From the NCBI GenBank assembly GCA_028287455.1, contig JAQBPP010000047.1, positions 1 through 11,419 on the forward strand: DNA of 11,419 nt, written 5' to 3'. Below the pieces are notes generated by a model, which did no database searches, was not told the origin of the DNA, and saw only the letters and a list, made by a program, of their open reading frames with translations. A program made the position numbers and the translations under genes. Positions 1-7,458 of the stretch are shown one piece after another (within the stretch, counting starts at the first letter, position 1; the number at the start of each line of letters is the position of its first letter). Source of the stretch: Bacilli bacterium. Its GTDB lineage: Bacteria; Bacillota; Bacilli; Tumebacillales; JAQBPP01.

Positions 1-2740
1 GCTTGGTTTCCGGTGGTTCGATTGGAATTATCAGGATAATCGGCTGTATCTCAATGGCGAGAAAATCCATATTCATGGTTCTAACCGTCATCAGGAATAC
101 CCATGGCTTGGAGATGCTCTACCAAAATGGATGCATCAAATGGATTTACAGGATATTCGATTTAATTTAGGCTTTAATTTTATGCGAACTTGCCATTATA
201 ACCAGGATCCGGTTGTTTACGATTTGACCGATCAATATGGAATCCTGATTTGCGAAGAAGTGCCAAATATCAAAAATATCGAATTCGGCAAGGACATTCA
301 AGAACAGCATGTTAAAGAAATGATTCGCAGAGACCGCAATCATCCCAGCATCATCATGTGGAGCATGGGTAACGAAACGAATCATGCCGCGGAACCGCGA
401 TGGGCTTATGAAGAGGATCCCACCCGAATTCTTCACTGCAGGCACTGTGCGGGTGTTGGCGAGGATTTGCCGCACACTCATCAGCAGATGCCGATGGAAA
501 GCCTGCTGCGCTGTACGATACGCGGTTGGTACAACGCGGACGTGAAACCATTCGAACCGCCAAATCATCAGCATGCAGGCCACGATGAGTGGCAGCACGA
601 CCAGGCTTTAAGCCAAGGGGGCGAACGTCCACTGGCTGTCAATGGAAGCAAATGGATATATGCCGATCATGGCTGCGATCGCGAATATTTTAACAGCCCG
701 CTCAAGCACGTGAATCCAAAAGGGTGGGTCGACTCGTACCGAATGCCGAAATATTTCTATTACCTTTGGGCAGCTAACTGGTCAGAGCAACCAGTGATGT
801 TTATTCATCCGTATGATTGGTCATCCCGTTATTTGGGCCAGAACCGCACTATTACTGTGAACAGCAATTGTGAGGAAGTAGTGCTAAAGGTGAATGGGAC
901 GATCGTCGGCCGTGAAAAACCAATCGAAGCCAATGATTATACGGTTGTTTTCAAAGATGTTCCCATTAGGCAAGGGACGATTCGCGCCGAAGGTGTAAGA
1001 AATGGCGAGCAAGTCGTGCATGAAGTGGCCATGGCTGGTGAGCCTGCAAAACTCGTGGTCAGTTGTTCGCATTCGCAAATTCCTGCGGATCGAGCTGGAA
1101 TTTCTCTCATTAAGGTTGATATTGTGGATCAGCATGGTCATTACGTGTATGGTGCCACGAATGAGTTGAACTTCCAAATTTCTGGCCCCGGCAAGCTGGT
1201 TGGACCACAGCACTATGAATCTGACATTCACAAGAATGGAGAATTCGACGGTACGCTGTATATCGATACGCCTGTTGCTGTGCCGATCCGATCAACTGAC
1301 AGGGTCGGCCAAATAACTTTCACAGTTACTTCAGCAGGGCTGGCACCGGCCACGATCACCATTGATTCTGTATTGCCAGAGTCAGATGAAGTTCGTGGAA
1401 TCAATGAACCCACTGTATGCACTGTAGGTGTTTCTCACTTGATCACCTATACCGGTAATGAAAAAAACAAACTCCACAGCATTGACAGCGATCAACTCGA
1501 AGAATCAATCGATGACATCGATTTTCGGGGAATTGCCGAGGGGCTTTACGCAGACAGGGTGAATCGCTGGATTTGCGAAAGAAATCCGCAGATTGACACA
1601 GAAACAAATGCTTACACCGCACTCATTGATCTAATGGTAGTACAATTGATTAAAGACCAGGGCCTCACAGTGGCAGACGATTACAATTTCAACATTCAGC
1701 AGTACAACAATTGCAGTCAAATTCTTAGTTTTATTCACAGCGCAAACTGGGATTTGCACGCCAAGCAAAAAATGGAGAAACATTACATTGACTCAGTCAT
1801 CACTCGAGGCGTGCAAGTGGATGTCGGCGAACAAGTGAATATTCTTGCTGCTGACAGACCGTGGCAGAAGCTGGGTATCTCTTTGGTTGAATTTGGCTGC
1901 TGCCTTGCAATTGGTTCTTTTATGCCGCAGACAGACAAAACGCAAGGCGCCAATCTTAACGCCCCAGAAAAGATTGTGAATGGAATTAAACAGTTGCTCA
2001 GCAACGGGTATCAGTTTGCAGAATTGACAGTAGGTGCGCTGATGCAGTTGTCGCGTGACGAATTTGACGAGGTGAAAAATCGAGTCCGCGATGCGAAGCT
2101 AACCGTTCCCGTGTTTAACAGCTTTATTCCAAAGGAGCTCAAGCTAACAGGACCAGAAGTTGATGTCAGACAAATTGAAAAGTATGTTGACCAGGCAATG
2201 AAACGAATTAGTGCTCTTGGTGGGCGTCAAATCATATTTGGCAGCGGTGGAGCACGATCCGTCCCTGCAGGATTTTCGATGGATCAGGCGATGAATCAAA
2301 TCAAACAATTTTTACGACTCTGCGAAATGTATGCAGGGCATTACCGCATAACGGTTGCAATTGAACCGCTGAACCGCAAGGAAAGCAATATTTTGAATAC
2401 TGTCGGTGAGGCACTGGAACTGGCGGATGAATTAAATCTGCCGCACATTAAGGTACTGGCAGATGCTTACCACATGAATTTGGAAAGTGAACCGTTCACT
2501 ATCATGACCAAAGCGATTGACAGGAAACTGCTGTCTCACGTTCATATTTCCGAATACAACCGCAGCTTCCCTCTTGGTGAGGCAGGTTCAGAAGGTATTG
2601 ATTTTCAGGCGTTCTTCAGGGAACTGCAACAAGCTGGTTATGACGGTGCGATTTCCGCCGAATGCAGTTCTACTAACTTTGAGGAAAATTGCATAAAATC
2701 AATTGGGTATGTGAAGCAAATATGGGAAACTGTTCGCTAG
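1..2740 (+). CDS. GH2 glycosidase fused to a C-terminal sugar isomerase/epimerase domain (5' partial)
   Basis: The reading frame is open from the window edge (first full codon at 2), so the N-terminus, with the usual GH2 sugar-binding and sandwich domains, lies outside; 912 codons are visible. Residues about 1-240 are a GH2 TIM barrel: HGSNRHQEYPWLG near 26, RTCHYNQDP near 60, and WSMGNE with the probable acid/base Glu125. Glu196 in GHDEW is the best nucleophile candidate; its spacing of 71 from Glu125 resembles the 76 of LacZ (E461/E537). A beta-rich region to about 450 follows, then a helical stretch to about 610. Residues about 620-912 match the xylose-isomerase-like sugar phosphate isomerase/epimerase family, with likely metal ligands and catalytic residues Glu788 (IEPLN), Asp821 and His823 (LADAYHM), His846/His848 (HVH) and Glu887 (SAEC). 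Expected role: releasing a beta-linked sugar and possibly epimerising it. Substrate is unknown. The fusion runs in one frame with no stop. Confidence 0.85.
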   Translation, partial: LGFRWFDWNYQDNRLYLNGEKIHIHGSNRHQEYPWLGDALPKWMHQMDLQDIRFNLGFNFMRTCHYNQDPVVYDLTDQYGILICEEVPNIKNIEFGKDIQEQHVKEMIRRDRNHPSIIMWSMGNETNHAAEPRWAYEEDPTRILHCRHCAGVGEDLPHTHQQMPMESLLRCTIRGWYNADVKPFEPPNHQHAGHDEWQHDQALSQGGERPLAVNGSKWIYADHGCDREYFNSPLKHVNPKGWVDSYRMPKYFYYLWAANWSEQPVMFIHPYDWSSRYLGQNRTITVNSNCEEVVLKVNGTIVGREKPIEANDYTVVFKDVPIRQGTIRAEGVRNGEQVVHEVAMAGEPAKLVVSCSHSQIPADRAGISLIKVDIVDQHGHYVYGATNELNFQISGPGKLVGPQHYESDIHKNGEFDGTLYIDTPVAVPIRSTDRVGQITFTVTSAGLAPATITIDSVLPESDEVRGINEPTVCTVGVSHLITYTGNEKNKLHSIDSDQLEESIDDIDFRGIAEGLYADRVNRWICERNPQIDTETNAYTALIDLMVVQLIKDQGLTVADDYNFNIQQYNNCSQILSFIHSANWDLHAKQKMEKHYIDSVITRGVQVDVGEQVNILAADRPWQKLGISLVEFGCCLAIGSFMPQTDKTQGANLNAPEKIVNGIKQLLSNGYQFAELTVGALMQLSRDEFDEVKNRVRDAKLTVPVFNSFIPKELKLTGPEVDVRQIEKYVDQAMKRISALGGRQIIFGSGGARSVPAGFSMDQAMNQIKQFLRLCEMYAGHYRITVAIEPLNRKESNILNTVGEALELADELNLPHIKVLADAYHMNLESEPFTIMTKAIDRKLLSHVHISEYNRSFPLGEAGSEGIDFQAFFRELQQAGYDGAISAECSSTNFEENCIKSIGYVKQIWETVR

Positions 2741-2789
2741 ATCGCCGGACCAGAGACTGATTACCAACATCGTCTCATACGAAATTGAG

Positions 2790-2795
2790 AAGGAG
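2790..2795 (+). promoter_or_regulatory. Ribosome binding site that fixes the DUF6526 start
   Basis: AAGGAG lies 10 bases before TTG at 2806. It falls inside the longer reading frame opened by TTG at 2785, so the upstream start cannot use it. The shorter start also gives the N-terminus MQNQNYENH expected of DUF6526 proteins. Confidence 0.8.
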
Positions 2796-2805
2796 TGAAA
2801 TATTT

Positions 2806-3240
2806 TTGCAAAATCAAAATTATGAAAATCATCGAAAGTATGACCCGAGGTATCACTTTGTATTGGCACCACTGGCTTTGATTGTCTTTGTGGGGACGAT
2901 CGTCTCGGTTGTTTCTTCCGTGCGTTCGGGAGAAATGATCTGGCTTTCCATCCTTAATCTACTGATAGGTATTGTTCTAGTTTTGGCGATAACCTTGATA
3001 CGCGGATACCCTTTAAGAATGCAGGATCGGATTATCCGAACCGAGCAGCAGTTTAGGCATTATACCTTGACGGGGCAGCTTCTTGATCCTCGTCTCACAT
3101 TGAAACAAATCACGGGGCTGCGATTTGCTAGTGATCAGGAGTTTCCCGATTTATGCAAGCGAGCCATTAAGGAGAACCTGACAGGTGAACAAATCAAACG
3201 ACTGATCAAAGATTGGAACGCGGATTATAATCGAATTTAA
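2806..3240 (+). CDS. DUF6526 family small membrane protein
   Basis: 144 residues from a TTG start chosen by the AAGGAG at 2790. Two hydrophobic helices are predicted at about residues 17-38 and 44-65, followed by a charged cytoplasmic C-terminal half. That half holds the stretches RMQDRIIRTEQQFRHYTLTG, LDPRLTLKQITGLRFASDQE and a lysine-rich end, the pattern I recognise as DUF6526, a family of Bacillota membrane proteins without known function. The gap to the upstream glycosidase gene is 65 bases with no clear terminator, so read-through from that gene is possible, but no functional link is evident. It faces glyA convergently with a 53-base gap. Confidence 0.75.
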   Translation: MQNQNYENHRKYDPRYHFVLAPLALIVFVGTIVSVVSSVRSGEMIWLSILNLLIGIVLVLAITLIRGYPLRMQDRIIRTEQQFRHYTLTGQLLDPRLTLKQITGLRFASDQEFPDLCKRAIKENLTGEQIKRLIKDWNADYNRI

Positions 3241-3293
3241 ACCACTGGGTTCAACGTTAGGCCGGATTTGTGGATTTTGAAACCGCTTCTGGC

Positions 3294-4568
3294 TTAACAA
3301 GTACCGGGAGCAGGAAATTGGATTGCCAAATTGCTTATCTCATTAGCGATTGATTTCAAGTCAAGTGCACTTTCTCGTTTAGCTGCTTCTATTGCGCCAT
3401 CGATAAAAGAGGCCAGTCTGCGCATTTCCTGTTCTCCCATGCCTCGACTGGTAACCGCTGGCGTTCCAATCCGTAATCCAGAAGGACTAAACGGTTTTCG
3501 CGGATCAAAGGGAATGGTGTTATAGTTCGTGACTATACCTGCCTGATCCAATGCTTGAGCTGCTTTTTTCCCTATAATTCCCTTTGATGTTAAATCAATT
3601 AAGATCAGATGATTATCCGTTCCGCCACTAATTAATTCATATCCGCGTTCTGTTAACTCTTCTGCCAGCACCTGAGCATTTTTCACAACTTGCTGTGCAT
3701 ATAACTTAAATTCAGGTTGTGATGCTTCATGAAGACAAACAGCGATTCCAGCAGTAGTGTGATTGTGTGGGCCACCTTGTAGTCCCGGGAAAACTGCTCG
3801 ATCCAGATTTTGCGACAACTCACGCGTACTCATTACAATTGCGCCTCTGGGACCGCGTAGTGTTTTATGAGTTGTAGTTGAGATAATGGGAGCGTATCCC
3901 GTGGGGCTTGGATGAACACCGCCAGCAATGAGACCTGCGATATGCGCAATATCTGCTGCCAATAATGCATCGACTTCTTTTGCAATGTCAGCAAAAGCTG
4001 CAAAATCGATTAATCTGGGTATAGCGGTTCCACCGCAAAACAATAACTTTGGGCGCTCCTTTTTGGCCATTGCACGTACTTCATCATAATCAATACGTCC
4101 CGTCACCTTATTAACACCATACTGTACACTTCGAAACCAACTCCCAGTTACAGAGACCTGCCATCCATGGGTTAAGTGGCCTCCCATTGGAAGCGACATT
4201 CCCATAACTGTATCGCCAGGTTCAAGGAACGCTGCATAGATGGCGAGATTCGCAGGTGAACCTGAGTAAGGCTGTACATTGGCATGTTCAACCGAGAAGA
4301 TATCTTTTGCCCTGTTAATCGCTAATTGTTCAATCTGATCTATAATTTGTTGACCTTCATAGTAACGTTTTCCCGGATACCCTTCAGAGTATTTGTTGGT
4401 CAGTATTGAACCTGTTGCTGCCAAGACTGCTTGTGAAACATGATTTTCTGAAGGGATTAGTGAAAGTTTGCTTTGCTGACGAGCTTCCTCCTTTTTTAGC
4501 AGATCTGATAACAGTGGATCTTTTTGACTAAGGGTGATGTCAGGAATTAATGGAAAACGACTGTGCAC
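3294..4568 (-). CDS. glyA: Serine hydroxymethyltransferase
   Basis: PLP enzyme of the cytoplasm that converts serine and tetrahydrofolate to glycine and 5,10-methylene-tetrahydrofolate, the main feed of one-carbon units to purine, thymidylate and methionine synthesis. The product is 424 residues, normal for bacterial SHMT. Seen: SLIPSEN at 36, KYSEGYPGKRYYEG at 59-72, GGHLTHG at 129-135, the DIAHIAGLIAGG segment at 206 and the PLP-binding Lys235 in TTTHKTLRGPRG. GTG at 4568 is chosen because AAAGGGGAG (4576-4584) sits 7 bases before it; the open frame further upstream is riboswitch and terminator. It differs from the classical bacterial form at FCGGTAIPR (usually AGASAYPR-like) and QPYSGSPANLAIY (usually QPHSGAQAN). 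It may therefore be a second or transferred SHMT, though all core residues I can check are present. Confidence 0.95.
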   Translation of the reverse strand: MHSRFPLIPDITLSQKDPLLSDLLKKEEARQQSKLSLIPSENHVSQAVLAATGSILTNKYSEGYPGKRYYEGQQIIDQIEQLAINRAKDIFSVEHANVQPYSGSPANLAIYAAFLEPGDTVMGMSLPMGGHLTHGWQVSVTGSWFRSVQYGVNKVTGRIDYDEVRAMAKKERPKLLFCGGTAIPRLIDFAAFADIAKEVDALLAADIAHIAGLIAGGVHPSPTGYAPIISTTTHKTLRGPRGAIVMSTRELSQNLDRAVFPGLQGGPHNHTTAGIAVCLHEASQPEFKLYAQQVVKNAQVLAEELTERGYELISGGTDNHLILIDLTSKGIIGKKAAQALDQAGIVTNYNTIPFDPRKPFSPSGLRIGTPAVTSRGMGEQEMRRLASFIDGAIEAAKRESALDLKSIANEISNLAIQFPAPGTC

Positions 4569-4597
4569 AATTAATCTCCCCTTTCTCATTGAAACGC

Positions 4598-4630
4598 AAA
4601 AAGGCCAAGAGATAGTAGAATCTCTTCGCC
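4598..4630 (-). terminator. Riboswitch-controlled intrinsic terminator before glyA
   Basis: On the minus strand GGCGAAGAGAT (4620-4630) pairs with ATCTCTTGGCC (4603-4613): 10 pairs with one G-G mismatch and a 6-base loop, followed by five T (4598-4602). The 5' arm begins within the GGGC that closes the 3' end of the ZTP aptamer, so hairpin and ligand-bound aptamer compete for the same bases. This predicts an ON switch: ligand prevents termination. Confidence 0.85.
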
Positions 4631-4694
4631 CAGGCGTACGGCATCGCATTTGCAGCTTCATCATGGTTATCCATGTTACGCCAGTTACTGCAAA
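4628..4694 (-). promoter_or_regulatory. ZTP (pfl motif) riboswitch aptamer upstream of glyA
   Basis: Read on the minus strand. P1 is a perfect 7-bp helix, TTTGCAG (4688-4694) with CTGCAAA (4649-4655). P2 is CATGG-ATAA-CCATG (4662-4675). The conserved ACTGGCG lies between P1 and P2 and can form the pseudoknot with CGCC in the conserved 3' block CGCCTGGGC (4628-4636). P3 can form from GCC (4640-4642) and the GGC of that block. Order and conserved bases match the pfl motif, which binds ZTP/ZMP, a signal of 10-formyl-tetrahydrofolate shortage, and is known upstream of glyA, folD and purH. The call rests on motif recognition by eye; no covariance model was run. Confidence 0.88.
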
Positions 4695-4712
4695 GGTTTA
4701 AATTATAGGAAG

Positions 4713-4742
4713 ATTATAGCAGAAGTTTTCTTATTGTTTCAA
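4713..4742 (-). promoter_or_regulatory. Sigma-A promoter of glyA
   Basis: TTGAAA (4737-4742) and TATAAT (4713-4718) are separated by 18 bases. The predicted transcript start falls about a dozen bases before P1 of the ZTP aptamer. The -35 box lies within the last codons of the SGNH gene, so glyA has its own promoter although it follows the acyltransferase genes on the same strand. Confidence 0.75.
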
Positions 4743-5855
4743 CATAGGTTTCATATATTGAAGCATGTCTTGATCAAAAATCTGAACACCTGCAGAGTTG
4801 AGATGGTCTTCATCCTTGAAATTTTTATCGACAAAAAGTTGGTTCTGTTCGTTAATCAGGTTGTAGTCAATGTACTTGACACCATTTTGGTCTGCAATCT
4901 GCTGATAGTGATCATGGATGTTCTGATAATTGTTTGACAAGAATTTCATCGTGCTTGGCGGCAGCGGCGAGGTCACCAGCAGGAGCGGAATATTTTTTTG
5001 TTTGCAAAGGGTAATGATTTTCTGAATATAGGCCAATTTTTTCGGATCCCAATCAGGAGTTTTGTCCTGGTAGACTTTTAATCGGTTGGTTTGTGTCAGC
5101 TGTTTTTGACTGGCCACACCATCGTTTACAACGAATCCTTTTCCTTTATACAATTCACCAGTGGAAGTTCGGGTTGGCTGGACAAAGGGGATTGGTTTTC
5201 CCGACAGTTGATCCTTGATTTCTGTCCATCTGCGAGTTGAATTAGTTTTTATTAGTTTCGTGTTTTTATAGTTGTCCTTGTCCCGGATTGTGCGGAACAC
5301 TGCCTTCAGGTAATCTTGCGGCTGGAAATCATTGATGAGACAATCCAGTTTATTCCAGGATGGCCTGATGTAGTCAAATACATAGCTGGCTGACAGAAAG
5401 TAGGAAGCATTTAAAGAGTTAGTTACCGTCCCTTCTGACAGAGGGAAGAACAATTCAAACACTACTTCTTTTGGATGATCGTACTGGAGCACTTCATTTA
5501 AGACATAATAACTGTCGATTGGATTTTGGTCAGAGTGGCCGAAATTAAAACTGTTGACGCCAAGCAGCCGGTCGAAATAAAAGGGATCAAAGCTCCGATA
5601 CGCATGTGACGATCCGAGAAAAACGACATCAATGTTCTTATTCATGCGATAAAATTCTTCCCACCTGAGACGTGGATGAAAATTGCTTTTGAATCTGCCT
5701 GGGTCCAGCAAAGCAGCAATTTGTGCTTCCAGCAGGAAGAAAATGACAATAAAAGAAATCGCTTTCAAAACTCTCTTGCCAATAACAGTTGTTTTCGACT
5801 GCACTTTTGGTGCTAATTTAGAACTGGAAATAAATGAATGAAGTCTTGTAAGCAA
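4731..5855 (-). CDS. SGNH-type acyltransferase partner protein (AlgJ/AlgX/PatB-like)
   Basis: 374 residues. TTG at 5855 is the start because AGGAG (5865-5869) stands 9 bases before it. A basic N-terminus leads into one hydrophobic helix at about 30-50 (AISFIVIFFLLEAQIAALL), so the rest should face outside the membrane. GSSHAYRSFDP at 81-91 is the SGNH block I, with Ser83 (or Ser82) as the likely nucleophile, and DEDHLNSAG at 348-356 gives the Asp348/His351 pair. Such proteins receive an acyl group from an MBOAT membrane protein and transfer it to an extracellular glycan. The first codons overlap the end of the MBOAT gene by 38 bases, which implies translational coupling and a shared job. The glycan substrate is not shown by the context. 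A plain esterase activity is less likely given the partner. Confidence 0.8.
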   Translation of the reverse strand: MLTRLHSFISSSKLAPKVQSKTTVIGKRVLKAISFIVIFFLLEAQIAALLDPGRFKSNFHPRLRWEEFYRMNKNIDVVFLGSSHAYRSFDPFYFDRLLGVNSFNFGHSDQNPIDSYYVLNEVLQYDHPKEVVFELFFPLSEGTVTNSLNASYFLSASYVFDYIRPSWNKLDCLINDFQPQDYLKAVFRTIRDKDNYKNTKLIKTNSTRRWTEIKDQLSGKPIPFVQPTRTSTGELYKGKGFVVNDGVASQKQLTQTNRLKVYQDKTPDWDPKKLAYIQKIITLCKQKNIPLLLVTSPLPPSTMKFLSNNYQNIHDHYQQIADQNGVKYIDYNLINEQNQLFVDKNFKDEDHLNSAGVQIFDQDMLQYMKPMLKQ

Positions 5856-7272
5856 CGTTATACACTCCTAACACGAAAGTTGCAAAGAGCACCACATAGT
5901 AACAAACCCAGCGCACAATGAGCGGGAGCCGGATATGCAGTTGTGCTTTTTCCTTTTGTTCCTGAAATAAGTCGAAGATAAAGAGAATTACGATTAAAGC
6001 GAAGTTTAAGATAAGCTCTTCTTTCGGGGCCACTTTGTACAGATTAGTCAGGTTCCCAAACGTATTGAATTGCATCATGCGATTTATAATGACAAGCGCC
6101 TGCGACAGCGATGCAGCTCGGAAAAAAATCCAGGCAAAGCAGATGAACACAAACGTCAGCATCATTTGCAATAGTTGGTGCAGCACAGGAACCCGATTTA
6201 AACAGAGCAGCTTAACCAATCGGCTGCGGATCTGAACTGTTAACACGGACAGAATCAAGTAAAGTCCGTTTAATGCTCCCCAAATCAAATACGTCCAATT
6301 TGCACCGTGCCATATTCCACTGACTACAAACGTTACCATTAAATTGAACATCAGGCGTGATTTGACAACACGATTACCGCCTAATGGGATATATAAATAA
6401 TCCTTAAACCAGGTGGATAAAGAAATGTGCCAACGTCGCCAAAACTCAGAAATGGAGCGAGAAAAATAAGGTTGCCTGAAATTCTGCATCAGCGTAAATC
6501 CCATCACATTTGCAGCTCCAATTGCTATATCCGTGTAACCAGAGAAATCGCAGTAGATTTGGATGGCAAAAAACAGGGTGGCAAAAGCCAGCACTATACC
6601 CGGATAATTCTGGGGATGCCCGTACACTTCACTGACAAACAGGGACACTCGGTCGGCGATGACCATTTTTTTAAACAGTCCCCAAATCATAAGCTTAAGA
6701 CCTGCCACCACCCGGTCATAATCAAAATGCTGTTTCGTGTAGAATTGCTGCAGCAAATTTTTCGAACGCTCAATAGGCCCTGCGACAAGTTGAGGATAAA
6801 ACATCACAAACAACGCAAAAATGCCGAAGTGCCGCTCTGCCTTCTGAGCACCACGGTTGACGTCAATCAAGTAGCCGAGACTTTGAAAAGTATGAAACGA
6901 TAGCCCAATCGGGAGAATCAAGGATAAATTCGCAAGACTGTAATTCCAATGCAGCCATCTGGCTAATTGCGCCAGATTGTCATTAAAGAAATTAAAATAT
7001 TTGAAAATAAACAGGGTTCCAATATTGGCGGCGATGCCTGCCAGCAAAACAGCTTGTTTCCTGGGGCCAGACAGCCTTTCGATACTTACACCGCACACGT
7101 AGTTCACCACAATGGCTGCACCTAAAATAAGTATGTATCGGGGCACAAACGCCATATAAAAATAACAACTGGCACTAAGCAGAAGCATCCAGCGCACTTT
7201 GTGAGGGAGAAGGAAATAGAGCGTTGTCACTACCAGAAAGAACACAAGAAATGGCAGCGTATTAAACAGCAT
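5818..7272 (-). CDS. MBOAT family O-acyltransferase (AlgI/PatA-like)
   Basis: 484 residues, very hydrophobic with about ten or more membrane segments, the usual size for AlgI/PatA/DltB proteins. Diagnostic motifs are present: PQLVAGPIER at 160-169, QIYCDFSGYTDIAIG at 238-252, FWRRWHISLSTWFKDYLYIPLGGNR at 277-301 (His282) and SGIWHGANWTYLIWG at 318-332, where His322 is the catalytic histidine of the family. It should carry an acyl, probably acetyl, group from the cytoplasm across the membrane to the SGNH partner encoded immediately downstream. ATG at 7272 follows AGGAG (7281-7285) by 8 bases. No glycosyltransferase, dlt gene or polysaccharide export gene is in the window, so alginate-type, secondary cell wall polymer or peptidoglycan acylation cannot be told apart. 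First gene of a two-gene operon divergent from helD. Confidence 0.92.
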   Translation of the reverse strand: MLFNTLPFLVFFLVVTTLYFLLPHKVRWMLLLSASCYFYMAFVPRYILILGAAIVVNYVCGVSIERLSGPRKQAVLLAGIAANIGTLFIFKYFNFFNDNLAQLARWLHWNYSLANLSLILPIGLSFHTFQSLGYLIDVNRGAQKAERHFGIFALFVMFYPQLVAGPIERSKNLLQQFYTKQHFDYDRVVAGLKLMIWGLFKKMVIADRVSLFVSEVYGHPQNYPGIVLAFATLFFAIQIYCDFSGYTDIAIGAANVMGFTLMQNFRQPYFSRSISEFWRRWHISLSTWFKDYLYIPLGGNRVVKSRLMFNLMVTFVVSGIWHGANWTYLIWGALNGLYLILSVLTVQIRSRLVKLLCLNRVPVLHQLLQMMLTFVFICFAWIFFRAASLSQALVIINRMMQFNTFGNLTNLYKVAPKEELILNFALIVILFIFDLFQEQKEKAQLHIRLPLIVRWVCYYVVLFATFVLGVYNVAYKTSFIYFQF

Positions 7273-7357
7273 GGATCAGTCTCCTAACCCAGGATTTCAT
7301 TAGATTGATGCAGGGCTATGTCTGAATAGTTGGAGCGGAACATGAGGGTTCAAGGAA

Positions 7358-7386
7358 TTGATTTCCGGGAAGTCAGATGTTACAAT
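7358..7386 (+). promoter_or_regulatory. Extended -10 sigma-A promoter for helD
   Basis: TTGATT (7358-7363), a 17-base spacer and TACAAT (7381-7386), with the TGn extension at 7378-7380. The predicted start near 7393 would leave a leader of about 100 bases before the helD ATG. This is the best promoter in the 224-base divergent region; no equally good one was seen for the MBOAT operon on the other strand. Confidence 0.65.
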
Positions 7387-7419
7387 AACAGGTGGTGCAC
7401 TCAATTTAGTAATTTAATT

Positions 7420-7437
7420 ATTATTATCCATAATAAT
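7420..7437. repeat. AT-rich palindrome in the helD leader
   Basis: Two perfect 8-base arms, ATTATTAT (7420-7427) and ATAATAAT (7430-7437), flank a central CC. The two-base centre makes it a poor RNA hairpin but a plausible site for a dimeric DNA-binding protein. It lies about 35 bases downstream of the predicted -10 box, where a bound repressor would block elongation. The regulator is unknown; it is only loosely similar to PerR/Fur-type AT-rich boxes. Confidence 0.4.
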
Positions 7438-7458
7438 TCTACTACTAAGGAGTGGTTC

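Noticed and set aside
167..598. Minus-strand open frames under the glycosidase gene (also near 354-632, 884-1422 and 1783-2004)
   Set aside because: They are antisense to a well-supported coding region, have no ribosome binding site that stands out, and show no recognisable family.
2753..2776. Weak stem GAGAC/GTCTC after the glycosidase gene
   Set aside because: Only five pairs with a 14-base loop and no T tract; not a credible terminator.
2785..2805. TTG 2785 as the start of the DUF6526 gene
   Set aside because: The AAGGAG signal lies inside this extension and can serve only the TTG at 2806.
3241..3293. Terminator expected between the convergent DUF6526 and glyA genes
   Set aside because: No stem longer than a few pairs and no T tract was found on either strand in these 53 bases.
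4569..4664. A 32-codon N-terminal extension of glyA starting at 4664
   Set aside because: It runs through the ZTP aptamer and the terminator, and its residues are unlike any SHMT N-terminus. GTG 4568 has AAAGGGGAG at 7 bases.
6427..6903. Plus-strand open frame of 158 codons opposite the MBOAT gene
   Set aside because: Antisense to conserved MBOAT motifs; its protein is basic and low in pattern, as expected for a shadow frame.
7287..7400. Promoter for the MBOAT operon on the minus strand
   Set aside because: Candidates such as TTGAAC or TTGTAA have poor -10 boxes or wrong spacing, so none was good enough to annotate.
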